Program-made: the position numbers and the translations under genes
The notes under the pieces: model-generated
Told to the model about the DNA's origin: nothing
Seen by the model: the letters and a program-made list of their open reading frames with translations, nothing else
The model's database searches: none
Shown: positions 11,531-23,780 of the stretch, in pieces
Layout: every line of letters starts with the position of its first letter
Numbering within the stretch: position 1 is the stretch's first letter
Assembly: GCA_021018995.1 (NCBI GenBank)
Contig: CM037587.1
Location: forward strand, 58,936,104 to 59,000,103
DNA length: 64,000 nt
From: Chloranthus sessilifolius
Lineage: Eukaryota; Streptophyta; Magnoliopsida; Chloranthales; Chloranthaceae
Direction: 5' to 3'

Positions 11531-12547
11531 TCAGCTGAGTTGGCTAGTTTGATTTTGGGTATGCACCGATGGAAGTTATTTGAAGATCTGGCACTATATG
11601 ATGCAAACATCGAGTCGCAAGCTACAGGAGCCTTCTTGGCTAATATATCAGTGAGACCGGTGATATTTGAGCATATCCACGAGCTACAGATGAAAGACCC
11701 GGCGCTAACCAAGATTCGTCAAGATGTAACTGAAGGCATTAGATCTGAGTTTTCGATCAAGGAGGATGGTTCCTTATTGTTCAAGGGCCGTCTCTGCATT
11801 CCGGACAATGTCGATCTACGACGAACGATTTTTGATGAATCTCACAAATCCAACTATGCGATTCACCCGGGTAGCACAAAGATGTACCAGGATTTGAAAA
11901 AGAATTACTGGTGGAGAGGTTTGAAGCAAGACGTGGCAGAGTATGTGTCGCGGTATTTGGCATGCCAACAAGTTAAGATCGATCATAGACACCTCGCGGG
12001 ATTATTGCAGCCTCTACCTATACCGGAATGGAAGTGGGAATCGATCTCTATGGATTTCATTATTGGGCTACCGCGTACTACAAAGAAGTATAATGCCATT
12101 TGGGTAGTGGTCGATCGATTGACCAAGTCAGCACACTTCTTGCCTTACAACACGATGTACACAGCGGGAAGACTGGCAGAGCTGTATATGAAGGAGATTG
12201 TCCGTTTGCATGGGATTTCGAGTAGCATTGTTTCAGACCGTGACCCATTATATACATCAAAGTTTTGGAAGAAATTTCAAGAAGGAATGGGAACGCGACT
12301 AGATTTCAGTACAGCATTCCATCCACAAACCGATGGGCAGACGAAGAGGGTCAATCAGATCATTGAGGACATGCTTAGGGCATGTATGTTAAAACTACAA
12401 GGATCGTGGGATCAACACCTACCATTGATTGAGTTTTCATATAACAACAATTTTTAGACGAGCATTGGGATGGCACCATATGAAGTTCTTTACGGACGGT
12501 AATGTAGATCGCTGATCAATTGGGAGGAAACCGGGGAGAAATTTATT
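11531..12547 (+). pseudogene. Tekay integrase, catalytic and zinc-finger residues changed
   Basis: The HHCC region reads [13 protein letters not shown] and YLACQQVK. The first Cys of the usual CxxC is Tyr. In the core, the first Asp (MDFIIGLP) and second Asp (VSDRDP) are present. The residue 35 positions on, normally Glu, is Lys (DGQTKRVNQ). Two stops (12455-12457 and about 12500) cut the end of the core (GMAPYEVLYGR). Integrase would insert the cDNA. With the DDE triad lost this copy cannot be active. Confidence 0.88.
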
Positions 12548-13096
12548 TTGGGACCCGAAATATTTGAAGATAATGCCACCTATGTTCGTATGATAAGGGC
12601 AAAACTCAAAGCGGCTCAAAGCAGACAGAAAAGCTATGCCGATATCAAGCGAATGAGTGTAGACTTTAAGGTGGGTGAACATGTGTTCGTGAAGGTGTCA
12701 CCTATGAAAGAGGTGATGAGATTTGGAAAAAGAGGGAAGTTAAGTCCTCGCTATCTTGGACCATTTGAGGTTTTAGGTCGAGTAGGGGAAGTTGCTTACC
12801 GCATTGGAATGCCACCGTTATTTAATCAGGTACACAATGTGTTCCATGTATCTATGCTCAGGAAGTATCTTAACGACCCTGATCACGTGTTGAGCGACAA
12901 ATCATTTGAGATGCATGAGGATATGAGCATGATCGAAGAGCCGGCGGAGATTTTGGATCAAAAGGAACAAGTGTTGCGGACAAAAGTCATTCCATTAGTA
13001 CTTGTTAGATGGAAGTATCATCCGGCCGAGGAAGCTACGTGGGAACGAGAGGCCGACGTGAAAGAACAGTATCCGGACTTGTTTGCGACAGCTTGA
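12548..13096 (+). pseudogene. Tekay integrase C-terminus with GPY/F and chromodomain
   Basis: A GPY/F-type module (SPRYLGPFEVLGRVGEVAYR) is followed by HNVFHVSMLRKY, then a chromodomain-like end with VLVRWKYHPAEEATWE and YPDLF. This terminal domain places the element in the chromovirus Tekay/Del group, whose integrase tail is thought to target chromatin. It is in the same frame as the integrase but separated by stops. Confidence 0.88.
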
Positions 13097-13998
13097 GAGT
13101 TGAAAATTTTTATCACCGCAAGCATGTTTATGGATGTAAGCCATATGTTGTAATCCAATGTCGACCTGCTGATCAATTTGTTCAACGAAATCAATTTTTA
13201 ATCTGCATACTGTTCCTAATACCATGTCGAATGCATACTTAGAATTCATCATAGCCATGACATGACCGTAATAATGTGTTTCACAAACCAGTGACCAACT
13301 AGTTATGTTTTACCAAGAAACCAAAAGAGACAGAAAAATAATAAAAAAATTGGAAATCTGATCAAAACAGATTAATCAATTTTGTTCAATTAGTCGACTG
13401 GCATACGCCAGTGAATGGACATTGAATGAAGATTCAGAAAAATAACAAAGTGAAATTTCGATTAATCGATTCAGGTTTCGATTAATCGATATGGAGATTC
13501 GATTAATCGAGTAACTTGAGAATTTTGGGAAAATTTTGAAGAACTTTACGATTTTGATTAATCGAAGTGAAATTCGATTAATCGATTTTGGGATTTTGAT
13601 TAATCAACTTAGTGATTCAATTAGTCGACTGGCTCACGCCAGTGAGCTCGAAAAGTTGAAATCTTAAGTGACCACGATTTCGATTAATCGAAATGATTTC
13701 GATTAATCAATTTTGAGTTTCGATTAATCGATTTTGGAAATCGATTAATCGAATCGGGGTCTATATATATTAAACGGGGGGGATTTTTCCCCATTCGAAA
13801 TCATTTTGATTTTTCTCTTGCGCTCCTTTCCTTCTTCCTCTTCGAAGCGATTGTGCACCTAGGGTTCTTGGAGTTTAGAATCGATTTCGGATCGAAACCG
13901 CTTGCGTGTGGATCAAATACCTAAGGTAAACCCCAGATTTTTACTTTCTTTCCATATCAAGCCATAAAACCCTAGTTTTTGTTCTATTTTCACCAAAA
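13097..13998 (+). promoter_or_regulatory. Internal promoter region: palindrome array, TATA and leader of the accessory ORF
   Basis: Positions 13097-13360 show nothing recognisable. Positions 13440-13760 are packed with GATTAATC palindromes and two CGACTGGC..ACGCCAGTG motifs (about 13393 and 13625). TATATATA at 13763-13770 follows, then a C/T-rich stretch and a leader to the ATG at 13999. CTAAGGTAAAC (13921) could be a leader intron donor. The arrangement resembles an independent promoter for the accessory ORF, not read-through from pol. Confidence 0.5.
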
Positions 13999-14480
13999 AT
14001 GCCGCCTAAAACCCGGTTGTCTTCGAAGAAGGCAACATCTAAGCTCCCAGTCCGGCGTAAGAATGCCGCACCGCCACAGCCTACCCCATCACCTGTGAGG
14101 ACCCCATCCCCGTCGTCATCGGATACCACATCCAATTCGATGAGCGCATCTTCGCATGAGTCTTCACCGATTCCACCACCGCCCGAAAACGTCCCCCAAC
14201 CAAATGAATGGTGGGCGGCTAAGAAATTCGAAGATGAGTATATCTTCGATGTGGAATGTTTACCTACCCCGATTTTAAGGGGGAGACCCAATGGGCTCGA
14301 AATTATTTGGTGAAGGTGGGCCTCGGCAATCTCTTAAAAATACTCCACGGGTCTTACTACCCTAGATTGGTCCGCCTATTTTACCAAGGCTTGGCGGAGG
14401 GTCCTACCGACGACATTGTTACGACCACGATTGATAGTCGCGACTATACCTTCACCCGTCGCCACGTCCATGAGGCCCTG

Positions 14481-16900
14481 TGTGACGACCCGACTTTTCC
14501 AATCCCTCAGGTATAGGAAAGGCCGGTTCGCCAACCTATCGAATAAATGATAAGCCGGACAAACAGGGCTCATATCAGAGTAAAGCGCAATAAATATCCA
14601 TAGCTAAAATAAACGCGGAAGCAATTAAAAGTAAAGAACCACCGATGATGGCCGACCATCATCGAAACATGGCTCATAACAGAAATCAACGTCAAGTATA
14701 AACTATGATATCCAACTAAAATGGGCCCACAAATTCAAGTCTAACTCTCACCACAAATAAGAAAATCAGTAAGTTCTATACTAGGAAAAACTCCTCAGGA
14801 GGAACCTCAAGCTCTTCCTCAGGCACGTAGTCGATCGGCCTCACAAACTGAATAGCCACGTCGAAACGTGACGTATAGTCGGAGTGAGCTAACCAACAAA
14901 GCTCAGTAGAAGAAAGACATCTACGGCATTTTACTTTAACTAACATGGTTTCAAAACAAATATCGGAATATAGCTTGTCAAACATATAAGCAGATAATAA
15001 ACTGAATTTAGGTGCGAAAGTCATATGTAAGATTTATTTCTAAATGTGTGAAAACAGTTTCAAGAATAGATGCAGTGTTTCAGTGTCTTAGTTTCTCTAA
15101 CTTCTATATGCAAAGTTCAGTAATTCATGACTTAATCCTCAACTTAAAATACCTCCCGAGTAAACTATATCTCGAGAGCAGGAATATAGCCGATGGGAAC
15201 CCCTACCTCCCATCGTCGTTCATGAACCCTTTTTCAGGATGCAACAAGCCCCTGCGTAATGAGGGAAACTTGTGCCAGGAAGTTGTTCAGGAATTTTTGA
15301 GGGGTCGTTCAGGTCAATCATAAAACAAATGCAGATACTAATATAAATCAGATGCAAGTCTCTTATACATAGTTCAGGTTCTTGATTTCAGATTTTCAGA
15401 GGTTAAGCAGATTCAGGTTTCAAGATTCAGGTAGATTTAGACTTTCAGTCATTCATATCAATTTCAGTTTACAGATGTGATTTCAATGGCATATGCAAGT
15501 TCAAAGATTTTAATTCAAAATATCCATGCGAATTAAAGTAAAATACTGTAAAGATGAGATTCTCCTACCAAAACTCGGAGTAATGCGAAGTCAAGCAAAG
15601 TCCTATTGATGGCCTCTCGCCTTCAATCTACATCACAATATACATTCATGTATTAAGATAAACTCTAATTACTAATAATATAGACCTATTTAAGTGTTTC
15701 CTTAAAAACAAGTCAAAACAGGCAAGTTGCGCCAATCCTAGAATTTGATGTAACATTCTCATATATTTTTAACCATCAAGACAATTGATCCATGAGTTGG
15801 TCAAAATATAAAAGTTGTAGATTTTCTATTAGCTTTCCAACGCAAAAAGAATCGTCTCAATCGGAGTTCGGGATAAAAAGTTATGACTAAAATACCAAGG
15901 CAATGTCGAAGTTCGACAATACCTCGCTCGAGCGATGATAATAGCTCGCTCAAGCGATTTGATGTAACATTCTCATATATTTTTTACCATCAAGACGACT
16001 GATTCATGAGTTGGTCAAAACATGAAAGTTATAGATTTTTCTATTAGCTTTCCAACGCAAAAAGAATCATCTCAATCGGAGTTCGGGATAAAACGTTATG
16101 ACTAAAATACTAAGGAAATGTCGGAGTTCAGTGATACCTCGCTCGAGCGATGATAATAGCTCGCTCGAGCGAGCTACAGCGACGCGATTTCGCTGGTTTT
16201 CACCCGAATCGAAACCCATATATCCCAAAGCAAAACCCATGGCTAATCTAATGATTTAATCAAAAAGTTTAATTAAAACGTACCTTTAATCTAAGGATTT
16301 CTAGATTAGAAATGAGTCACGCGAATGGAGCTTCGGAACGAAACCGACGGGTTTCCTCAACGATTCGCGCCGCGATCGATCCCACGAGTTCACAGAGACA
16401 ACTCCAACACGCCCCCAATGATCTCAACCTCTCCCAATAGCCAACTACGAATCCAAGGTTGATTCAAGTTCTTTCTAAGGTTTAAGTGTTTTCAACAAAG
16501 AGGGTTCTAGAGAAGGAGGTTTTCTAAACCGATCTCCTACGATGATTGAAGAAGAGAGAAGACGGAGTTTCACACGGTTGGGTAACTATCCTCTCTTAAC
16601 AAAACCTAGTATAATACGGGAATGCAATTCCTTCTTATAATAAGATTGCTCACAAAGTAAAACACACACACACATCTTATGTATTATACACTTCTAATTT
16701 TAAAACTCAAGTCCGGTGTTGAGCGGCTACACCGAGGTCGGTGCACAACTTTCGCACGAGGGTCCAAATGGGCTCTAAATTAAAATCTGTCCGCACAATC
16801 ACATCTAGATAAAAATCCAAAACAAATGGTGACGTCGGTTGCCGAGCCGAATACACACACAGGGTCAGTCTAACTCGGGTTCAAAATATGGGTCTTTACA
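14481..16900 (-). mobile_element. Solo LTR (Tekay-type) with perfect TSD CCCTG
   Basis: A 2420-bp insert begins TGTGACGACCC, ends GGTCTTTACA, and is flanked by CCCTG at 14476-14480 and 16901-16905. The TG..CA ends, 5-bp duplication, lack of any pol or gag motif and lack of internal LTR copies indicate a solo LTR left by unequal recombination. By comparison with the Tekay LTR ends (..TCGTCACA is a 3' end) it reads on the minus strand. Confidence 0.88.
15747..16185. repeat. Tandem duplicated leader module with CTCGCTCGAGCGA palindromes
   Basis: Two copies of a 214-bp unit (15747-15960 and 15961 on) each contain GATGTAACATTCTCATAT, TTTCCAACGCAAAAAGAATC, TCGGAGTTCGGGATAAAA and a terminal pair of CTCGCTCGAGCGA-type palindromes. 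The same module, also doubled, occurs in the solo LTR at 26430-27000, but there it is followed by CGATTAATCGAT palindromes. Confidence 0.85.
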
Positions 16901-18208
16901 CCCTGGAATGTTACTTAGACTTTGTGCTCGAGACCACCCTCTTCCCACCCTTTGCAGAAGAGGTGAGATTTGAAGAAATTATGACCCGGATGACTAATGG
17001 GAAGAAGGGGTCGAGATCGTCTATTAGGAGGGTCGATCTCCCCCATTACATGTGGATGTCTGATTCTATAATCAAGTGCAATCTCTACCCGATGCGTCAC
17101 GATACCGAGCGGGTGGAGTTAGTCCAACAGGCCTTGTACGCGGCCTTTTGTGGCCGTTGGTTTGACGCTACCAAGATCATCCTAGAGGGGATGGTCTACA
17201 TAAAGGGAAAATTGATGAAGGGTAATTTGAGGCCCAAGGAAAAGATGTCGTATGCTCGACTCATTTCGAGCATGTTGGATTGTTATTCAGACGCTCCAGG
17301 GTACACCATCTCGCCTCATGAGGAGCGCGCTACGGACCACCTGAAGCATTACTCGATCGCTTCATGGGGTCGTAGTTATCGATTGCTAAAGCGGACCCTA
17401 CCAGCTCAGGGCCCAGCACCAGTAGCAGCACCAGTAGCACCTCCACCACCCCCACCACCATACCAGGACCCACCTGTGGGGGGAGCACACCCCATCGATC
17501 CACCAGCTGAGGGGGTGCCCTCCCATACCACCGCATCGCCTACGCCACTGTCGCAGTCAGCGGTTGCCACACCTACTTCTTCATACTGCCGGAGAGCAGC
17601 TCACCTTGCGCCTACTGTCGAGGATGTGTTAGCTCGGATGGAGGCCAACAACCAGCGGATGAACCGCCTAATGGAATTTTTGATGTACCACACCCTACGG
17701 TACATCTATCCGTTGGATTTTCAACAGTATCTCGCACAGAAGGAGGCGTGGACTACGGGCAGGACAGCTTTTCATACAGGTGCCGCTTTTCACGCAAGTA
17801 CCTCTACTGCCGATGCATCTGGCTCGGTGCCCCAACAGCCAGAGCAGCATGCTGAGACGAGTCAGCCACAACCAGAGCAGCCCGCCCCTGCACCAGATCA
17901 GCCTAGCGAGGGTACGGCATGAGCGCCTGACGATGGTGTTATTTTGTGATCACTTTTTGGATATTTTTGTACTGTTGTATTTAAATTCTTAATTGTTATT
18001 ATCGAGAAAAGTAAAGGGAACTTGTAAATTTTTAGAAAAATTGATAATGAAATCCACATCAGTTTTTTTTTAGAATGTACTTGCATTACATTTTGTTTCT
18101 CGCACTGTGTGATGTGTAATTGTTTTTCGTGTGTGGGTACGTGATAGCGCAATGTGTGGGGTACCAAACCAGCGCACCTTTGAGTTATTTTCGAGGACAA
18201 AAATTCCT

Positions 18209-18221
18209 AAGGTGGGGAGAA
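18209..18221 (+). promoter_or_regulatory. Polypurine tract of Tekay-type element
   Basis: AAGGTGGGGAGAA abuts the 3' LTR start (TGTAATATCCC at 18222). It is the typical plus-strand primer site of Tekay elements. Confidence 0.85.
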
Positions 18222-20701
18222 TGTAATATCCCAAAAAATTAAGCGTTAAATAGTGACCTCGGGATCTGTGCCCGATTGGTCGTGGTTTGATCAAGTGATG
18301 GTCAAACAATGAACTCATGGAGTGATGAATTAACGTAGTGCGAATGTGACCTAAGTGTAGTGTATAGTGTGAGTTAGTGGTCACGTACATCTATCTCGGG
18401 TGTATGTGCTTAACACCGAGACTAGAAAGAGGATATAAGGGCTTTAATAAACCTAGGTTACCTTTTGTTTGGGTTGTTGAAGAGAGAGTTAAAAAGAGAA
18501 AAGAAAATTAATACCAAGGAGTTATTGTGATTGGATTGGAAGGAAGATTGAGCATTTATTGTCGGATTCAACGCGATTGGGATGGTTGAAGCGAAAAGCT
18601 GGAATCCTAGCCATCAAACCCAACAAATCAACCCTTTAAAAGATTTATTGAGGTAAGTTTTGTTAGATTTTAATACCTAGAGAATTTATGAGTTAAATCC
18701 AATCTAGCATAGTTAATATGATAGATTAAAGACCTAGAAAAGAAAGAAAATTGATAAGGAAGAGATTTAGAAGAACAGCCCGAAAGGGGGTTGAATTTGG
18801 CCAAATCGATTAATCGATTTTGGTCTAAAGTTGAAAAGTTAGGGATACCCGATTTCGATTAATCGATCTGGAATTCAATTAATCGATTTTGAAGGTCGAT
18901 TAATCGATTTAGAAATTGACTAATCGACTGGGTTCCTCCAGTGGCTGGAGAAATAAGACCTGAGAAAATCGACTAATCGAGTTGAGAAATTGATTAATCG
19001 ATTTTGGATTTTGATTAATCGATTTGGGATCGACTAATCGATTTCGGACTTTTGACCACTCGATTTGAGAATCGACTTTACTATGCTAGGGATTTCGATT
19101 AATCGATTTTAGATCTCGATTAATCGATTTTAGGAATCGATTAATCGATTTGGATTTCGATTAATCGATTTTGGGAATCGATTAATCGACTTTGGTAGTT
19201 TTACTAAACTTTCTAGTTTGACCTTGAGATCTATGGAGGGTCTAGGACCTTCTTTATTATATTTTTAGTAATGTGTTGCATATGTTGTGATGTACCATAG
19301 GTGGTACGTGTGAAAGCAAGCACAAGGAGCCGCGTGGGACCTTGATGCTTGGACCTTCGGAGACCTGAGGTAGGGAATACCTTGAACATATACTTTAATT
19401 GCAAGAGCATATATGTAGTGATATAGAACTCAAACTGAAAATATTTTAACTGTATAAATCTTTGTGAAAAAGATGCGTGTGTGACACCAAGAATGTGATA
19501 AAGGTATCTGTGTGATGCAAGTAACTGAGATCATGTAATCAAATGAGAATGAGACATCCCCAAGGGATGAGAAAGTAATAAAGGCATCAGTGTGATGCAA
19601 GTAAATTAGACATCCCAAGGATGTATGTATGCTTGAATAACTACTGTTGAGGCCTAACTGATATAAGATAGCACTTTACACGGTGAACAACTATATATAA
19701 AGCACATGTTATTTTTGTTATTTGAGGTTTGATTAGAATACCCCACCGACGTGGCGGGATACCCACGACTGACTCGGTAGGATATCCGTGACCGGTATGG
19801 CGGCCAATCCGTACACCTGTGCGGAGGTCTATCCGTACATAGTAAGCACATCCTAGGGATGTTGAGATGAGATTTAACCCCGCCACCTATTGAGAAAAGG
19901 GGCTTTGGTAGTATTCCCAGGGAATACATATAACAACTGTCTATTTAGGCAACGATGGTCGGTATTCTATCGGGGCTCAATGCTATATTGCTTAGGGATT
20001 ACTTAAGTTAAAGATTTAAGTTTTGCTTTAAGCCTATTCAATGTCATTCATGATAAATCAACAGTAAAGTAAGACATACAAATTACCATCTTTTAAACTA
20101 TTTTCTAGTAAATGCATAGACATAACATGCTTTGAATATCATGAAATATATGTGAGATTTTGACTTATATGTTCATTGTGTTGTTCCGTATTGAGCTAGG
20201 ATGTAGCTCACCCTTTAGACTATACGTTACAGGTCCATTGTTAGCAACGGCCCAGGCTTCGGGAGACGTAGATCCGGGAGATTCGAATTACGTGCCTGGG
20301 GACGAGTTGGAGCGTCCTCCCGAGGACTTCTTCTAGGAGACTCCGCTGAGTACTTTGAGAGAGAGTTTTTATGAGCAGATTGTACGGCTTGGTATGTCAA
20401 GCCTTTATTTTTGTCAAATAATGTAATTAGATAGACATTATTCTTTTGGGTGAACCATCTGGGGTGATCTGTTTATCACCGATGACATGAATCGGTTTTC
20501 TGTTCTTACAGTGGCATGAAAGTAGAACTGTCTTTTGTATGTGCCAGATGGGCATATTGACTTTTTCGCTTTATGCAGTTAATTTCTTTATATTCTTATT
20601 ATTGCTTGTTATACTAATGTTCCGTACATATCCATGGGGCACGATCTGGAGGATCGTGCTGATGGCACGGGTTTTGGGGTGCCGAAATACGGGCTGTCAC
20701 A
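18222..20701 (+). repeat. 3' LTR of Tekay-type element
   Basis: This 2480-bp copy is collinear with 5566-8057, including the TATA candidate, palindromic array and terminal TGTCACA. It is followed by GTTTA, matching the left flank GGTTA at four of five positions. Small indels include a shorter palindromic region. Confidence 0.92.
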
Positions 20702-21603
20702 GTTTATATCAGTCATATTCTAGATTTCACCTTTAGCGGTGGCTATCATATAACCTAGTCTTGGTTGGGGTGAAGTGAGTGGTGGGTAGCAGATGATTGC
20801 ATCAGTCATCATTCACAAGTTTTCGGCTTTATTCTCGAGGATATCCTCGAAAAGGTTTTGACGCATGGTCCGAAAGTAAAATTAAGGGTGAAAGAGGGGT
20901 AAGGCTCAGTGATGTGGGGACAATTTTCTACTTAACAACTTTTAAAGAGGCAGGCAACAATCCTTTTCTCGGGTGGTATGTGGTGCCATGATTGAGCTCT
21001 CCATTATGCTTTGGTACCATCAAAGTCTCATATTTTGTGGTTAGCAAGGATTTGTCCTCCTCCTGCCACCTTACAACGATATCTAGTAGTGTAGAGGCAC
21101 TAGGGAGACCCTCACAATTTGCTTATACTCTCCCGATAGGGATACCGGGAATGTCCTCACAAGTTACTTATGCTTCCCTAAGCTCATTGACTTGTTCACT
21201 CATGATATTACTCTCGCTCAAGTATGCTTTTGTTATCTCTCTATTTTGATCTCTCACTTTTGTCTTTCTTGAAGCATGTATATATATTTTGAAAGCAGCC
21301 TGCTAACACAAGAATAGTGATTTTTGATTAAGCCTAACATCTTCATTTTATGTGCTCTAACATCTCCTCCAATGGCAGGGAAGGGGTGAGAATCGGGTGT
21401 TACCGGTGCTTTGAGAAGAGGTTAGGTATTCTACTAGTCCTTTCGATCAAATTGTCCGATTAAGAAGGTGGGCGATGAGTTAGAAGATTTCGGAAGATAT
21501 TCTTAGGTATAACGACGTACAACTAGCGAATAACTCATGATGTCTATGAGGGTGGTATCTATAAGTATTTTCGTCCGACTACAGGATATGATAGTCATGG
21601 TGC
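20702..21603. other. Noncoding 3' part of the Tat element
   Basis: The region lies between the Tat integrase stop (21604 on the minus strand) and the Tekay insertion. I see no conserved protein motif, tRNA or clear repeat. The short open frames at 20797 and 20992 are not supported. Confidence 0.4.
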
Positions 21604-21888
21604 TTAAGAGTAGTAGTTTTTGAGATGCATCGCATTCCACGGGTTAGGAAGTTCCTCCCCCTCTTGGTTTACCAGCTTGTATGCATTTCCAGGGTACGCG
21701 GCTATTATAGCATAGGACCCTTCCCAATTTGGCTCTAATTTTCCTTTGAGATGAGCATGCTTAGAAGGCATGATTTTCTTCAAGACCAACTCTCCAATTT
21801 CAAAGGTTCGCTTGAGGACTTTCTTATCGTAGGCTCTGACCACTCTCTTTTGGTATACTTGTGCATGATTAGCTGCCCTTAGACGTGT
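21604..21888 (-). pseudogene. Tat integrase C-terminal end (continued from 34838)
   Basis: The minus-strand reading has VRAYDKKVLKRTFEIGELVL, then KLEPNWEGSYAI, YKLVNQEGEELPNPWNA and a stop after NYYS. This is the C-terminal module of Tat/Ogre-type integrases. It continues directly, in frame, from the segment ending at 34843 once the Athila-like insertion and one CGTGT copy are discounted. Confidence 0.85.
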
Positions 21889-23393
21889 TGATCAGTCACA
21901 TAATTTATCATTTTATCACCCTTAATTTAGTGATGCTAGGACTTAATTTGCTACTAACAAGTTAATGATGTACAGATATTAAGAAAAAGTAGTAAAATAG
22001 AGCTAAAGTACTAATCTATGTCAAAATGAACTTAAAAAGTAGTAAAAACACGATTCATCACTGCTAAAAGTCAAGAAATCAAAATTTACGATTGAGCATA
22101 AAAGCTAAAGACGAAAGAAAGAGAAAGCTAAGAAATTGTAATGTACAATTCTTCAAAAGATGATTCTTCAGAAAGCGACAAAGAAGTAGAAGGCAATAAA
22201 AAGAAAGCGATCGTTCATTATAGAAAATCGTCTAGTAAGAAAGCTGTGTGAAAATGAGAAATCGTGATTTACGATTATCCAGAAAAAGAAGAACAATTAT
22301 AAGATACGATTATGTAAAAGAAAGACTTTCCCTCTGCTACGTTTGTTGATGATCACGGGAGTGAAGACTACATCGCCATGCACAGAATTAGAAGATCTCT
22401 GAAATTAGAAGTTTGGTGCATCACAGATCTGAGAAGATTGATAAAGATAAATTTCGAAGATCTTTGCTGTTGTTACCAAGAACACTCTAGAAACACATCT
22501 ACTATTTGAAAGCAAGGAAGAATAAAATTAGGAATTTGAGTTATATTAGGATATTTTTACTTTAGTAGTTTCTTTTATTAAAATTAGAAGTTTTTGTAAA
22601 CCAACTCCTTATGATCTATAAATAAGGGAGCCCGGTGTAGGAATAAATGATCGAAGAATTTCAGCATCAATTGACGATTGAGGTTGGATTTTCTTTTAAT
22701 CAGTAGTGTAAAATAGTTAGAGTAGATTAGATATCAAAGGTTTCTCAAGAGCAATTGACGATTGCTATTGGGTGCTGAAGATTAGTGTAGATATCCTAGT
22801 TTCTCAGAAGCAATTGACGACTGCAACTGATGGGTGAAAGATATATTTATTTTACTTTCTAGTCTAGATTTTATTTGCTTTATTTACTGTTTTGTAAACA
22901 TCTTCAAGTTTTAATTTGAATTGACGACTCGGTTGGAATTTGCATATTAGTATAACGGTTTTTACTTTTCCATCTTCAATTTTCTCGAGTTTGATTAACG
23001 ACCAGATTTTAGGAGATTGTTGATTAGATTAAATCTGTATTGAAGAATTTTAATCTTTGATTGGCGCCCAAATTCTAGAAGACTGTAATATAGTGTAACA
23101 ATACTATTTATTTTTATAAATATCCGATAGCTAAAGATTGAGATTGACGATCTCAATCTGAAGGAGAATTATGATTTATTTTATGCACTTTAAATTAATA
23201 ACCTATTCTTTTATTCATATTTCTCATGTAGTTTAGACCTTTATAAGATAAATATAAACTTTGAAACATAAGTAGAAATACAGATAAGATAAATACTTCC
23301 TCGTGGGAACGATCCTATACTAGCTCTATAATTTCCATTGTGTTCTTGCAATAGGTTAAGACTTAATTAGATACACATATAAGTAGTCGATCA
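21889..23393 (+). repeat. 5' LTR of Athila-like element
   Basis: It starts TGATCAGTCACATAAT and ends AGTAGTCGATCA. It contains many ACGATT words around 22060-22320 and repeated AATTGACGA words around 22670-22960. It is collinear with 33316-34837. Confidence 0.9.
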
Positions 23394-23399
23394 AGTTTT

Positions 23400-23417
23400 T
23401 GGCGCCGCTGTCGGGGA
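23400..23417 (+). promoter_or_regulatory. Primer-binding site (Asp-tRNA type)
   Basis: TGGCGCCGCTGTCGGGGA starts six bases after the 5' LTR. This is close to the TGGCGCCGTTGCCGGGGA site typical of Athila elements. Confidence 0.8.
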
Positions 23418-23780
23418 GGTGATTTATCTTTTTTGTTTATATTTTCATTTTAAAAATAAATAATCCTCTCTCTTTTTAAATTTCTTTAAATTTTTTATTT
23501 TCTTTGATCACTTCTTAATCTTTCGCAGGTTTATTCAGAGCGACAACTCAAAGTCTCAACTTCCCCTGATCAGTGAAGCTCGAAGCTCAGATTTGTTTTC
23601 TCTCTCTGCTTTCTAAACAAAAATCAGAAAAAGTTAAAAATCACAAACTATTTTCGTCTCTGGTTGACGCATCATACTCGATATCAAAGCTTAGACTTCT
23701 TTAAGCATGATCCAGAAATCGAACGAACTCTCCTGCTTAATCTCGCACTAAATCGAACTTTCAAAAGAGTGCTTCCAACC

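Larger units (their letters stand above)
13999..17922 (+). pseudogene. Accessory ORF with 'putative plant transposon protein' domain, split by a solo LTR
   Basis: The ATG at 13999 opens a Lys/Ser/Pro-rich N-terminus. A one-base frame change near 14262 leads to YYPRLVRLFYQGL and IVTTTIDSRDYTF, up to the insertion at 14480. The ORF resumes at 16906 with YMWMSDSIIKCNLYPMRHDT and GRWFDATKIILEGM, then a Pro/Gln-rich tail and a stop at 17922, about 500 codons in all. The YxRLxxLFY, TTID, H-x-T and WFD landmarks are those of the plant domain called 'putative plant transposon protein' (Pfam PF20167 from memory). The same landmarks appear in the Athila-like accessory ORF at 29117-31550. The function is unknown. 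It lies between pol and the polypurine tract, where env-like or extra ORFs occur. Confidence 0.7.
5566..20701 (+). mobile_element. Tekay/Del-type chromovirus (Ty3/gypsy), with nested solo LTR
   Basis: This is a complete but degenerate element of 15,136 bp. LTRs of 2492 and 2480 bp both begin TGTAATATCCC and end TGTCACA. An initiator-Met-type primer site, gag with a zinc knuckle, protease, RT, RNaseH, integrase and a C-terminal chromodomain follow in that order. An accessory ORF and a polypurine tract lie next to the 3' LTR. The flanks GGTTA and GTTTA look like a target duplication with one mismatch. The LTRs differ clearly (11 differences in the first 117 bp, all transitions), so the insertion is not recent. 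A later solo LTR (14481-16900) interrupts the accessory ORF. Confidence 0.93.

Noticed and set aside
14481..16900. Considered as a complete small LTR element (TRIM/LARD)
   Set aside because: No terminal direct repeats within it, no PBS or PPT, and its ends match LTR ends, so a solo LTR is the simpler reading.
20797..21249. Two plus-strand frames between Tekay and the Tat integrase end
   Set aside because: No motif, and the region is the noncoding 3' part of a minus-strand element.
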